64,000 nucleotides of DNA from Nipponacmea schrenckii (Eukaryota; Mollusca; Gastropoda; Lottiidae), in the NCBI GenBank assembly GCA_030562195.1, contig CM060200.1, positions 41,575,084 to 41,639,083 on the forward strand. The letters are read 5' to 3'. The translations under genes and the position numbers were made by a program. This document shows positions 1-13,022 of the stretch, piece by piece; position 1 is the first letter of the stretch; every line of letters begins with the position of its first letter. A model generated the notes under the pieces. That model was given only the letters and a program-made list of their open reading frames with translations, did no database searches and had not been told where the DNA came from.

Positions 1-1370
1 CCCCTAGTCAGGAGCTCTTGTCAGACATGACTGGTAAATACAACCAAATCAACAGTCTAGAAAAATAGCCAAATATGCAGTCAGGAGCTCTAGTCAGACA
101 TGCCTGGTAAAAACAACCAAATGACAGTCTAGACCTCTAGTCAGACATGCAGTCAGGAGCTCTAGTCAGACATGACTGGTAAATACAACCAAATCAACAG
201 TCTAGAAGTCTAGCCAAATATGCAGTCAGGAGCTCTAGTCAGACATGCCTGGTAAATACAACCAAATGACAGTCTAGACCTCTAGTCAGACATGCAGTCA
301 GGAGCTCTAGTCAGACATGACTGGTAAATATAACCAAATCAACAGTCTAGCCAAATATGCAGTCAGGAGCTCTAGTCAGACATGACTGGTAAATACAACC
401 AAATCAACAGTCTAGCCAAATATGAAGTCAGGAGCTCTTGTCAGACATGACTGGTAAATACAACCAAATCAACAGTCTAGAAGTAGCCAAATATGCAGTC
501 AGGAGCTCTGTCAGCATGCTGGTAATACAACCAAATACAGTCTAGACTCTAGCAACATGCAGTCAGGAGCTCTAGTCAGACATGTCTGGTAAATAAACCA
601 ATCAACAGTCTAAACTCTAGCAGAATGCAGTCAGGAGCTCTAGTCAGACATGAATGGTAAATATAACCAAATCAACAGTCTAGACTTCTAGCCAAACATG
701 CATCAGGAGCTCTAGTCGGACATGACTGGTAAATACAACCAAATCAAACCGTCTAGCCAATATGAAGTCAGGAGCTCTTGTCAGACATGACTGGTAAATA
801 CAACCAAATCAACAGTCTAGAACTCTAGCCAAATATGCAGTCAGGAGCTCTTGTCAGACATGACTGGTAAATACAACCAAATCAACAGTCTAGAAGTCTA
901 GCCAAATATGCAGTCAGGAGCTCTAGTCAGACATGACTGGTAAATACAACCAAATCAACAGTCTAGCCAAATATGAAGTCAGGAGCTCTTGTCAGACATG
1001 ACTGGTAAATACAACCAAATCAACAGTCTAGAACTCTAGCCAAATATGCAGTCAGGAGCTCTTGTCAGACATGACTGGTAAATACAACCAAATCAACAGT
1101 CTAGAAGTCTAGCCAAATATGCAGTCAGGAGCTCTTGTCAGACATGACTGGTAAATATAACCAAATCAACAGTCTAGCCAAATATGAAGTCAGGAGCTCT
1201 AGTCAGACATGACTGGTAAATACAACCAAATCAACAGTCTAGCCAAATATGAAGTCAGGAGCTCTAGTCAGACATGACTGGTAAATACAACCAAATTCAA
1301 ACCAGCCCTATGAAGTCTAGCCAAATATGCAGTCAGGAGCTCTTGTCAGACATGACTGGTAAATACAACC
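1..1370. repeat. Minisatellite, about 65-72 bp unit, around 20 copies
   Basis: Every unit contains gtcaggagctc, then cagacatgactggtaaata and accaaatcaacagtctag. Unit length varies because the ctagaagtctag segment is present, shortened or absent. The array runs off the left edge of the window. No open frame of note. Confidence 0.95.
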
Positions 1371-2430
1371 ATTTAAATAGCTTATATTATAAATAAAACT
1401 AACATAACTGTAAACGGTAAATATGATAAAATCAACAAAATAAAGCTTTATTTACACATAACCAGTAAATACATCATGTTAATATCTGTATTCCAATATA
1501 AGAGATATATATAAGTCACATTATATTGTGATGTTTTCATTGAGGATGTTGGTTCATTGTTTATAAGAAGAATTCCCTACAGAATAAATTAGAGTACAAC
1601 TATATTACGATAGTTTATGGTTACTGTACAATATTCTCTTCAATAACTAACTCAGGTGCAGAACAGAAACTCAAAATTATACGTAATTATGAGAATTTAA
1701 GCAACTGAACTGAATGTGACTGTATTTTATTAAGGTACTAAAGTACAAACCATCCAAACTGCAAAACAGTTTGATATAAACATTTCAATTTATTTTAATG
1801 AGGTACAAGATATAGATCAGTTGGATAAATTAACCAAGTACTAACCATCCAAACCACAAAACTAAACCTGGAACCCAAAATAACTCGTTGACAAAACTTT
1901 AGGAAAAGCACTGTTAACATTGGGAAGTAAGTTTTAAAAAATAAAAAGTGTCCAGAAGAGTAGGTATACCCTGTCTGGTGCAACACCCGTCACAGCAGCT
2001 CAACATACACTCAATAGGATGTAAAACTCCATTTCATATCAACAAGATACAGAACAATAGGTTATATAAAACTAACACTGGATAAAAACAATTTCGTTAG
2101 ACTTTCTAGTTACAATATTCCTGTATTTCTATATTGTACAACAATTATGAATAACGTGGAGAAAAAACGAGTAAGAAAGGAAATAAAACAGTAGAAAAAC
2201 TATTAATTGGAACTCAAGGGAAGTTTTTAATAATCAGTAGGAGATAATGATCTATCTAGTATAATGGCCTCTAAATCTCACGAGGCCTCCGACCAACTCA
2301 TTTTCCAGCTTTCATCAAATTTCTACACGTTGGGAAATTAATGTAAAATGAATTAAGAACTAGTTTATCAATGAAGAACAAAAACTTAGTCTGAAATCTG
2401 TGATATACTTTTTCACCTACAACTTTGAAC
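1371..2430. other. AT-rich intergenic DNA without a recognised gene
   Basis: No coding signal. A weak SINE-tail remnant (gatgtaaaactccatttca) lies at about 2020. Confidence 0.5.
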
Positions 2431-3110
2431 TTTTGTTGACTTAAAGAGATTGTAAAGAGGTTTTCTCAAATAAATTTTACATGTATCAGTGACAGTACTA
2501 TTCCAATATTCCACCAGACATCTGTGGTTCCTGTAATTCTACTAAAACTAAACAGTTCTATTAAAGAGATTGTCAAGAGGTTTTCTAAAATAAATTTTAC
2601 ATGTATCAGTGACGCTTGAAGAATAAATTTTTACCATTTCTAATTTTCAATCAGACGTCTGTGGTTCCTGTAATTCTACTAAAACTAAACAGTTCTATTA
2701 AAGAGATTGTAAAGAGGTTTTCTATATTTTGTATGTGTATCAGGGACACTGATAGTATCAATTTACACCATTCTAATTTTCAATCAGATGTCTGTGGTTC
2801 CTGTAATTCTACTAAAACTAAACAGTTCTATTAAAGAGATTGTAAAGAGGTTTTCTATATTTTGTATGTGTATCATGGACACTGATAACATCAATTTACA
2901 CCATTCTAATTTTCAATCAGATGTCTGTGGTTCCTGTATTTTCACTAAAACTAATTGTTTGATAAAATCTTCTTGCATCACATACGGCATTTATAAGTGA
3001 TGTGATAAAATGCTTAGCCAAAGTGGAATTGCAGGAATTGCAGACATCTGATTGAAAATTAGAATGGTGAAAATTGATGATATCAGTGTCCCTGATACAC
3101 ATAATAACTT
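2430..3110. repeat. Dispersed element in tandem, about 135-bp period, with an inverted last copy
   Basis: Three to four direct copies containing agacgtctgtggttcctgta, aaagagattgtaaagaggtt and gtatcagggacactgata. From about 3030 the same segment returns in reverse orientation, so 2780-3110 can fold back. Relatives of the same element lie at 12925-13022, 13880-14250, 23645-23740, 34130-34260 and 61470-61560. Confidence 0.85.
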
Positions 3111-4020
3111 TAGAAAATATCTTTTCAATCTGTTTAAATTGACCGATTTTCTCTCTTGCTCACGTCACATTACGCCATATTAAACATAGAACTTAAATAT
3201 AAACATACAGCAGCTAATCTTTAATGATGCATGTTGATTTAATTTCTGCAAATTCCAGGGAAACAAAAAAACGTCTCTCTATATAGCCTCAAGTTGGGTA
3301 TTCTACAGCCCTGTCTTTCTGTCTTAGGCTTTTAAATAAAATTTGCTTATATCACATGTCATAAGTGACATCATAAAACACTTGGTATAAGTCCAATCGC
3401 AGGAACCAGAATCACACATGAATCTTAATGTTGCATGTTGACTCAATTTCTTCAAAATCCATGAAACAGGCCTAATGTCTTGAGGTAGGGTATTCTAAAC
3501 CACACCTTTCTCTCCCTACTAACTCAGTAAAAACTCACCCCCAGGTCTTACCCAATGGAAATAACATTGAAAGAAATTTTCAAAACGAAAATATTAAATT
3601 TGTCACAAAAACAAAATGAAAGTGACAAAAAGAAGTTAACAGAATGTGAAATTTCAATCAGAAAAATGACGTCGATAAAATTGAAGTAGGTGATACTTTG
3701 ATACAATTCAAATAGAAAATCCAATAATTTCTGACATTTAGAAATGAATTCCACGTTTATTGGTTTTAGAGTCAGATATTGACAATTTCTCTCTTCTGAT
3801 ATAAACATGATTTCTTTTGCTTTCAAAGGACAAATTATTACGAATATTGTACTTATACCTTGACTATAATAGTCACCTTTCTTGTATCACATCTTCACAA
3901 TATCAAGCTATTACAAACTTCATCTTATACCTTGACTACAATAGTCACCTGAATTGTTCTCAAGTCAATTGCTTCATTTACAAACTTCCAAGAATAGAGG
4001 CTATTACAGTCAAGGTATTA
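3111..4020. other. Intergenic DNA with fragments of the 135-bp and 40-bp repeat families
   Basis: A fragment with ataagtgacatcataaaac at 3360 belongs to the 135-bp element. From 3840, ccttgactataatagtcacc followed by one or two units of the 40-bp satellite marks the edge of the next array. No gene recognised. Confidence 0.5.
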
Positions 4021-5375
4021 TAATGCAGTTCTTAATAGTTTGACATTGTGAAGATGTATAAGATGAAGTCTGTAATAGCTTGACATTGTGAAGATGTATA
4101 AGATGAAGTTTGTAATAGCTTGACATTGTAAAGATGTATAATATGAAGTTTGTAATAGCTTGACATTGTGAAGATGTATAAGATGAAGTTTGTAATAGCT
4201 TGACATTGTAAAGATGTATAATATGAAGTTTGTAATAGCTTGACATTGTGAAGATGTATAATATGAAGTTTGTAATAGCTTGACATTGTGAAGATGTATA
4301 AGATGAAGTTTGTAATAGCTTGATATTGTGAAGATGTTTAAGATGAAGTTTGTAATAACTTGACATTGTAAAGATGTATAAGATGAAGTTTGTAATAGCT
4401 TGATATTGTGAAGATGTATAAGATGAAGTTTGTAATAGCTTGATATTGTGAAGATGTATAAGATGAAGTTTGTAATAGCTTGACATTGTGAAGATGTATA
4501 AGATGAAGTTTGTAATAGCTTGACATTGTGAAGATGTATAAGATGAAGTTTGTAATAGCTTGACATTGTGAAGATGTATAAGATGAAGTTTGTAATAACT
4601 TGACATTGTGAAGATGTATAAGATGAAGTTTGTAATAGCTTGACATTGTAAAGATGTATAATATGAAGTTTGTAATAGCTTGACATTGTGAAGATGTATA
4701 AGATGAAGTTTGTAATAGCTTGACATTGTGAAGATGTATAAGATAAAGTTTGTAATAGCTTGACATTGTGAAGATGTATAAGATGAAGTTTGTAATAGCT
4801 TGACATTGTGAAGATATATAAGATGAAGTTTGTAATAGCTTGACATTGTGAAGATGTATAAGATGAAGTTTGTAATATTGACATTGTGAAGATATATAAG
4901 ATGAAGTTTGTAATAGCTTGACATTGTGAAGATGTATAAGATGAAGTTTGTAATAACTTGATATTGTGAAGATGTATAAGATGAAGTTTGTAATAGCTTG
5001 ATATTGTGAAGATGTATAAGATGAAGTTTGTAATAGCTTGACATTGTGAAGATATATAAGATGAAGTTTGTAATAGCTTGACATTGTGAAGATGTATAAG
5101 ATGAAGTTTGTAATAGCTTGACATTGTGAAGATATATAAGATGAAGTTTGTAATAGCTTGACATTGTGAAGATGTATAAATGAAGTTTGTAATAACTTGA
5201 CATTGTGAAGATGTATAAGATGAAGTTTGTAATAGCTTGACATTGTGAAGATGTATAAGATGAAGTTTGTAATAGCTTGATATTGTGAAGATGTATAAGA
5301 TGAAGTTTGTAATAACTTGACATTGTGAAGATGTTTAACATAAATTTAGTAATATCTTGACATTGTGAAGCCTTT
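4021..5375 (-). repeat. 40-bp minisatellite, locus 1, about 33 copies
   Basis: Unit: tgtaatagcttgacattgtg followed by aagatgtataagatgaagtt. Copies are nearly identical, with c/t and g/a changes and a few 1-7 base deletions (for example at 4876). The unit lacks stop codons in several minus frames, which creates long spurious frames of 300-440 codons. The same family occurs at 11390-11815 and, reversed, at 35650-36590. Confidence 0.97.
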
Positions 5376-5639
5376 ATATTATTTCAGTAAGATAAAAATA
5401 ACACTTGTTCCCTACCAGATAACACTTTCAATCTCTATACACCAGATACTAATTAGTTCTTCCTTTTCTTATATAATTAATCAATAACTTCTACAACTCA
5501 CAATATTTCAAATTAATTAAATTTCCTATCAATAATTCATGAATTTTGGTCAGATTTCTCACGAACCAAAACCCATATAACTTAGGTCAGTGTTGAACTA
5601 AACTTAAGGTAGGTAAACTTATCTAAAATATAGAAACTG

Positions 5640-5945
5640 CTGAATGTCAAGTAACATATTTGATACATCAGCTGTTTAGAAATATAAACTTTCTAATATA
5701 GAACTTAATGTTAGCTAATTGACTAGAGCTCATCTCATACTGCTGACATGTTTCAGATACACAATCCTCATCAGGACAGCTAGTTTTAGAAATGGAGGTT
5801 AACTTTCTAATATAGGACTTAATGTTAGCTAATTGACTAGAGCTCATCTCATACTGCTGACATGTTTCAGATACACAATCCTCATCAGGACAGCCAGTTT
5901 TAGGATTATTTAGGAATGGAAGTTAACTTTCTGATATCAGACTTA
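5640..5945. repeat. Tandem duplication, about 115-bp unit
   Basis: Two good copies and one partial copy sharing ttaatgttagctaattgact and gacatgtttcagatacacaa. The region 5376-5639 before it is plain AT-rich DNA. Confidence 0.8.
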
Positions 5946-6149
5946 AGGCATCCCAGTAAAGTAAGTCATTTCCTTCAACAGAAATAAGAGATTGACAATT
6001 AAGAAATTAATGAAAAATATCATCAATATTCAATGAAGCTTGCTCATCAAACAGGACAATCAATCGAAACGAAACTTTGACATTTACAACCAACTGAACC
6101 AAAACAACTTGTTCTATATTTGTCATTAATTATTTATTCCCAAAATATT

Positions 6150-6400
6150 TGCACTTACTTATGGCTTCGGTCAACAGTAATAGTAAGGATCTCATCTACC
6201 AGCTGGTCCTAGGTCAAAACCTCTTGGCCTTGATCTTTCCCAAATTATTTGTACCCAATTTATGGCTTGGGTTAACTGGAATAGTAAGGATGTTATCTAC
6301 CAGTTGGTCCTTGGACAAAACCTCTTGGTATTCATCTTTCCCTATTTTAACTTTAATCATTTCATGTCAGAGAATATAGCCTGCCTAACTGAATAAAATG
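6150..6400 (+). repeat. Dispersed element copy with accagctggtcc core, two tandem copies
   Basis: Two copies of a segment containing taccagctggtcctaggtca and cctcttggccttgatctttc, then atttatggcttgggttaact. The family also appears at 30230-30370, 36595-36640, 41205-41720 (reverse), 42770-42960 and 56265-56470. Confidence 0.7.
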
Positions 6401-7019
6401 ACAAATTAATAAATTGTCCCAAAATTTCTAAGACTCAGAGTAACTCCTTACCCCCTAAAAATTAAAATTTACCCCCAAGGTAGAAAACCCCTGTTGTAGA
6501 GTCTAATATCCAGCTCTTTCTTTCTCTGGATTAAAGTTGAATTCAATAAGACATGAATCAATACAGGTAGATTAATTGTTATTCAATATGATGTAATTCC
6601 GTAACTTTTCCTTAATAACAACTCACTATTTTTACAGCCATTCATATCACCGATATAATTATTTTCATACTGAACTTTTTACGTTTGTTTCTTCCGTTAA
6701 GTACATTTTCTTCGATTGATTCCAAGAAGTTAGAACAAAAAACAGGAACTAGCTATAAGAAATATCGTGTCTTTGTGATATTTAATATTTTTATTATAAA
6801 TAGAACCTTAGAAAATCTTTAACCTTGAAGAATAGAAGTCTTTAAAAATAAACTTGCTATTTTATTTCACACTTTGATCTTAGAAAAGAATTTTTTACGA
6901 TTTTTCATTATTATGGTTGATATGCAAAACAGTAACGAATGAAAAAAAATATAATTTTATCAAATACTGGTGGGCTCTTAATAAAGGTGGTCGTATGAGC
7001 AGGATATACTGTAAATCTA

Positions 7020-7430
7020 AAAGATATGAATATATATATTACAGAATTATTTGAGTTATTAGCAAACTTTAAGGGTGTAATAGGATAATAGAAACAGTTC
7101 TGACTAAAATCATGAGACCTTTTAGCCCATCACTCAGCGAGAATCCTTGTCAAGCCTCCACTGACAATTATGGGATAGAGAATGCAAGATATATGTACAT
7201 ATTACAGAATTATTTGAGTTATTAGCCAACTTACAGGATGTAATAGAAACATGTTTGACTACCAACAGACTACAAAAAACCTTTGAAGCCTTCCCATGCC
7301 AATGTGAGAGTTTTACAGTAATTAAGATACAGGGAACAGAAGATATATACATATATTACAGAATATTGTTTGAGTTATTAGCCAACTTTAAGGTTTAATA
7401 GAAACAGCTCCGACTAGACGTTCTGGATAT
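7020..7430. repeat. Diverged tandem repeat, about 170-bp spacing, three copies
   Basis: Each copy carries attacagaattatttgagtt and attagccaacttta, followed by taatagaaacag. Confidence 0.65.
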
Positions 7431-7815
7431 AATCATGTCAGACATTAGAGAATCCTTTGAAAGATCGTCATGACAAACGACAAACTTGCATGATTGCCAT
7501 TAATCTTAACTACCCTCCACCATCAGTAATTTGTTTCTTCCCCTGATGAAGTCACCACCTTTGGTATCAAAGGATGATAGTTGATATTACGTTTTATTAT
7601 TCATTAATGTATGACATCATGAGACTAGAGTAATACATAAATTATCAACTAATCACCTAGCAACATAATAACTGAATAACTATCAGGATCATTATCAATC
7701 TATTTAATAACCAAAATATTCAAATGACACCAATTAGCTAATTATACTCGTTAATAATTATCATAACGAACCACGATTGTTATTTCAATGATTGCGGAAG
7801 CAGAATAAAGTACTG

Positions 7816-7940
7816 AAATGAAATGAATGGAGTTTTACGTCCTACTCTTCTGCATCTTATTGGTCTAATGAAGACAGGTGAAATGAATGGAGTTTTACGT
7901 CCTACTCTTCTGCATCTTATTGGTCTAATGAAGATGGGGG
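7816..7940 (-). mobile_element. SINE 3' end, duplicated with a 60-bp period
   Basis: Two perfect copies of gaaatgaatggagttttacg and tcctactcttctgcatctta. This is the reverse complement of the SINE tail seen across the window. Confidence 0.75.
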
Positions 7941-8959
7941 AATGAGCTACAGACTAAGAGGTCTATTGGAGAAGAAGAGGGTATTTCATACATGTCCAGT
8001 TTCTGTGTTTAGGTCACTAGTTTAGGCTACCTTATTATCAAAACTAAGTCTTCATTTGGCCAAATAGGTGTTCTTTTTTCTGATTACTCAAATTGGTGTT
8101 AAGGGTACAACTTTTTTGAGGAAGAAAAATTCTGACATATCAGCCAGTGATTCAGAAAGTCAGCCCAGAGACAGTTTTCAACCTCCTATAACCAGATAAA
8201 ATATGTGTAAAGCTTAAGGAGTTTGGACACCAGCTTACTCAGTCACTTAACACAATTGGACATTCGAAGCCCTGAGTACTACAGGTTGCGTATGTTACAG
8301 ATCCCACATCAGTTTAAAATCCTTAAAGAAGATGAATATTGTGTTCATTATGCATTTACTCCTGTTGCCAATCTTTAATAGACGTTCATTTCAATTTATT
8401 CATCTGGTTGTGTATGTTAAAGATCCCTTGATAGTTTTAAATCCTTAAAGAAGATGGCTATTTTGTTATCATACATCCACATCTAGTGTTTTTATTTTAC
8501 CACAACAGACACGTGTTAAATTAGAATATCAAATTCTACGGTTTATTATTAAATATATTCAGACAAAACATCTAATTATTGTCTGCACTGTAAACTCCAG
8601 TCAGTCTGTTATCGTCCCTCATGTAAACATAATGTCTGAAACAGACTGCCCTTGAGACTGTAATATGAGCATCAATTGTGATTGTTTAAATATTAGGTTC
8701 GAGGTTTCTTGATATTATTGTTCACTCATTAGATGATTGGGTTTTATAGGATGGGTCAATCCTGGTCAGATCAATGTTTCTACAATTTACATTGTCACCA
8801 TCATCAGTGCAATAAAATGCAGTAGACTTCAATTATTGATACAGCCAGATGTTTCCTATCTAACATGGCACTCAACCAGAAATTAAACCATTTTAGCTAC
8901 TTTCTTAATGTTATACTGCCAATACAGTGACAACACATAGATGCCTGCTTGCTATATTG

Positions 8960-9250
8960 AGGTTGAGGTGAATTTTCGGAGTTTTTAACCCGTTTTCCTC
9001 TGGTCAGTGATGCAGGTCGGAGGGGCAAATATGGAAAAAGCATCTTGTTGTTCAATGGGACAATAAACCGAGGCCCCTTGTGCTATATGCTGTAAACTGT
9101 AAAGATCCCTCAACAGCTGGAAATCGCAAAAAGAATAGGCTAATGCTGAGGTCCTGGCCAAATTTACAAGATGCACCCTGCATGGTGTTGCCCAGCTTCA
9201 TTACCCCAATAGGTGCAGAAGAGTTAAGTAGGACGTAACACTTCACTAAT
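8960..9250 (+). mobile_element. SINE copy, body and tail
   Basis: Contains gggacaataaaccgaggccc, gatccctcaacagctggaaa, aggctaatgctg, the catggtgttgccc block and aggtgcagaagagttaagta ggacgt. The 5' tRNA-like head is degraded. Confidence 0.75.
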
Positions 9251-10199
9251 TAGATTTTGTTATTCTCAAGCATATCTTCGCATATATACGTCAGTCAATG
9301 ACAATGCCATAAAATAAAGAAGTCATTGCACTTTCTTTGTTATCTAGAAACAATTAATCCAGTTATATTAATCACAAATTAATCACAAATTTATGCGCAT
9401 AAAAACACTTCATTATCTCTCTGTATGATTCATTTACCAAGACAATAAACATTGTTTGATATTAAATTTTCATGTCTACTTTGTGTTTTTATTTTACTAT
9501 ATATTAATAATATAAAAGACAATATAAAGCTTCCCAGTTCTATTCCTACCCAACTCACACAAATTATCAAATACCATCATCAAATTAAACCAAGCTAAAA
9601 TTGATGCATTTAGACTAAGTCAAGGGCAATAACTCAAAAACTGTTAATAGAAAATTGTAAATATCAAACTAGTTCAAGATGTAATTAATAAAAATGTTCA
9701 CACAGAATTTTATTCAAAAACTATAGTCTCTATCACATTCACAAGTCAATTTCAAAGTTTTTTGACTGAGTCAAGGGCAATAACTCATCAAAATATTGTA
9801 AAAAATTTTTTTATTTAAATCAGATGAATTTCAGATTTCAAGTTTACTTCTGGTGTATATTTCTATGGATGACCAGAAATATGTTATTTTATACTATTGT
9901 ATATTGTATTGTTTATGTTATGATTTGGTGAATGTTTTTCTAACTGTAGTTGGCTGAGATTCTATAAAATTTTATACCATGCCAGACACACTATTAATTG
10001 TGTAGGAAGAATGGAATAGAATTAATTCATAACGAGTTTTTTATAATTATCTCATAATCTATGGTAAACCAGTAGGTGGAATATTCATTATTATTGTTTA
10101 TAATTGTACAGAATATTAATAACGTTAGATATAGGGCAGTGGGACAGAGCAGTTGGGGGTCATTTATCAAAACTCCAGACCAGAATAATATATAATAAT
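9251..10199. other. AT-rich intergenic DNA
   Basis: A short internal repeat, actcaagggcaataactca-like, occurs at about 9620 and 9775. No gene recognised. Confidence 0.45.
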
Positions 10200-10985
10200 A
10201 TGAGAAATAGGACAGTGGGACAGGACAGCAGGACAGGGGGACAGGGTAGTGAGACAAGACAGCAGGACAGGGGGTCAAGGTAGCGGGACAGGGCAGCAGG
10301 ACAGGGGGACAGGGTAGCGAGACAGGGCAGCAGGACAGGGGGAAAGGGTAGTGAGACAGGGCAGCAGGACAGGGGGACAGGGTAGCGATATAGGGAAGCA
10401 GGACAGGGGGAAAGGGTAGTGAGACAAGACAGCAGGACACGGAGACAGGGTAGTGAGACTAGATAGCAGGACTGGGGGACAGGGTAGTGGGACAAGACAG
10501 CAGGACAGGGGGACAGGGTAGTGAGACAAGACAGCAGGACAGGGTAGTGAGACTAGATAGAAGGACAGGGGGACAGGGTAGTGGGACAGGGCAGCAGGAC
10601 AGGGGGACAGGGTAGTGAGACAAGACAGCAGGACAGGGGGACAGGGTATTGAGACAAGACAGCAGGACAGGGTAGTGAGACAAGATAGAAGGACAGGGGG
10701 ACAGGGCAGCAGGACAGGGTAGTGAGACAGGGCAGCAGGACAGGTGGACAGGGTAGTGAGACAGGGAAGCAGGACAGGGGGACAGGGTAGTGAGACAGGG
10801 AAGCAGGACAGGGGGACAGGGTAGTGAGACAGGGAAGCAGGACAGGGGGAAAGGGTAGTGAGACAAGACAGCAGGACACGGAGACAGGGTAGTGAGACTA
10901 GATAGCAGGACAGGGGGACAGGGTAGTGAGACAGGGCAGCAAGACAGGACAGCGAAATATGGCAGTTGGACAGATCAGTAAGGAG
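10200..10985. repeat. GC-rich 34-bp minisatellite, about 23 units
   Basis: The unit is built from acagggtagtgagacagggc and agcaggacaggggg. It is strongly strand-asymmetric (G on plus, C on minus). The Pro/Leu/Cys reading frames on the minus strand are products of the repeat. Variation is by whole half-units. Confidence 0.95.
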
Positions 10986-11385
10986 TCTGTTTATCTAGAA
11001 GTGACTTCTGCTATTCTATTGGGAACCGGCTGGTAGACTTCGGAATACTGGTACCAGAATATCAATACCAGAAGATACCTAGCAGTCGGATAGTTTAGTA
11101 TCAACTCTGTTAACCAAGTGTAGGAGTAACGTTTTCCATCCCATTGGGTACCGTAATTTCAAATTCTGTTTTATTGAAGACAAGAATATCGATATTATAA
11201 CATATAGGGCAGTAGGACAGTTTAGTTAATTGTTCTTTTGTTTTCGTTTTCGTTCAAGTTGTTTCTATATATAATATAATCATGCTAGGTTGTTTCTATA
11301 TATAATCATGCTAGGTTGGTTAAGAAGTATTTGATACAGCAACATGATTGGATTATTATCCCCTTGCGTCATGGTATAAGACACT

Positions 11386-11815
11386 TCGCAATAACTTGAC
11401 ATTATGAAGATGTATAAGATATAGTTTGTAGTAACTTGACATTGTGAAGATGTATAAGATGAAGTTTGTAATAGCTTGACATTGTGAAGATGTATAAGAT
11501 GAGGCTTGTAATAACTTGACATTGTGAAGATGTATAAGATGAAGTTTGTAGTAACTTGACATTGTGAAGATGTATAAGATGAAGTTTGTAATAGCTTGAC
11601 ATTGTGAAGATGTATAAGATGAGGTTTGTAATAACTTGACATTGTGAAGATGTATAAGATGAAGTTTGTAATAACTTGACATTGTGAAGATGTATAAGAT
11701 GAAGTTTGTAATAGCTTGACATTGTAAAGATGTATAAGATGAAGTTTGTAATAGCTTGATATTGTGAAGATGTATAATATGAAGTTTGTAATAGTCTGAC
11801 ATGGTGAAGATTCTC
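11386..11815 (-). repeat. 40-bp minisatellite, locus 2, about 10.5 copies
   Basis: Same unit and orientation as locus 1. The left flank (cgtcatggtataagacactt at about 11368) resembles a single-copy flank at 50950. Confidence 0.95.
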
Positions 11816-12049
11816 AATAATTCTCCATTTCAATCAGAAGTTTCTCAGTCCTTGGAGTCTACTTCATTTACATTTCTAGATCTATTTATCTGTTTAAATC
11901 CCGTCACATCTCAACTGGCTTAATCTTTGATTAAAGGATTAATTAGGAAGGTTAATTGATAATAGAGCTCGTGAAGTTAAAATACTTATCTTTATATAGA
12001 ATTCTATCTTATAGTTCAGATCCTGAGTCAATGTGAAAATACCTTATTA

Positions 12050-12310
12050 CCATAAGTCTTACAAGTTTTTTCAATAATACTTAGTTTAATAGATATATCA
12101 TGTTATATAGAGATTCTATTCTTTAGTCATGATACCTGGTAAGTCTAACTGATGAATATATACTCTTATTGACCAAGTTTAAGTTAGAAGTGTTTTTCAA
12201 TAATAACTTAGTTTAATAGATATATCATGTTATATAGAGATTCTATTCTTTAGTCAGGATACCTGGTAAGTCTAACTGATGAATATATACTCTTATTGAC
12301 CAAGTTTGAG
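12050..12310 (+). repeat. 127-bp repeat family, two copies, plus orientation
   Basis: Copies share agattctattctttagtca, cctggtaagtctaactgatg and actcttattgaccaagttta. They are reverse complementary to the array at 48480-49480. Confidence 0.85.
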
Positions 12311-12924
12311 AATTTAAATATTATGTCCATTCTAAGAGATGTTTTCTAAATAATGTCAGAATTAATAAGAAGTTGCTATAGATTTCCAATAATGAAAACA
12401 GTTTTAAACATTTGGCAATAAAAGTATCTATATGAGAAGATGAACAATTGATCTCAGTTTACTCAAATATTTGTCAGGAACAATTTAACTTTTCATCATT
12501 GATTTGTCAGGCACCAAATTGAAAGTTAAAGTCAGTCTTGAAAATCAACAGAACAACTTGACTCCATCAAAGATATTTGTGTCTACGTCTATGTTCCTTT
12601 AAGAACTTTATTACAGCAGAAACATATCCAATTGTGAATATATATATATCTACTCATAAAACAGTTAAACAAGCTAGCATGTATTTTACGATAAACTGTT
12701 CTTTGTCACGAAACATTATAACACAGTCAAGGCACAATAATGACTCAATTTAATATTTGTGTCAAATTCAAAATAAACAGATTATGTAAAACTTTTTAAA
12801 ACAGTGACAAAATGTTAATAAAAGTATCTTTAATAGAAATATAAAAATTAAACATCTTTCTTATTACCATTATTCTGTGTGTAAACATAGTAGATCACGC
12901 CACAAACATACATAATAGACTTTC

Positions 12925-13022
12925 TCAGACGTCTGTGGTTCCTGTAATTCTACTAAAACTAAACAGTTCTATTAAAGAGATTGTAAAGAGGTTTTCTATA
13001 TTTTGTATGTGTATCAGAGACA
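12925..13022 (+). repeat. Single copy of the 135-bp dispersed element
   Basis: tttctcagacgtctgtggtt to gtatgtgtatcagaga matches the units at 2640-2880 almost exactly. Confidence 0.8.

Noticed and set aside
1..1370. CRISPR array
   Set aside because: Regular repeats without unique spacers, eukaryotic context with introns, and no cas genes. This also applies to the 40-, 43-, 48- and 54-bp arrays.
4010..5341. Open frames of 300-443 codons in three minus frames, apparently a repetitive protein
   Set aside because: They arise because the 40-bp unit lacks stops and cycles through all three frames. The same peptide appears in every frame and at two other loci in either orientation.
10027..10879. 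Pro/Leu/Cys-rich frames on the minus strand
   Set aside because: Product of the 34-bp G-rich minisatellite; several overlapping frames carry the same residues.
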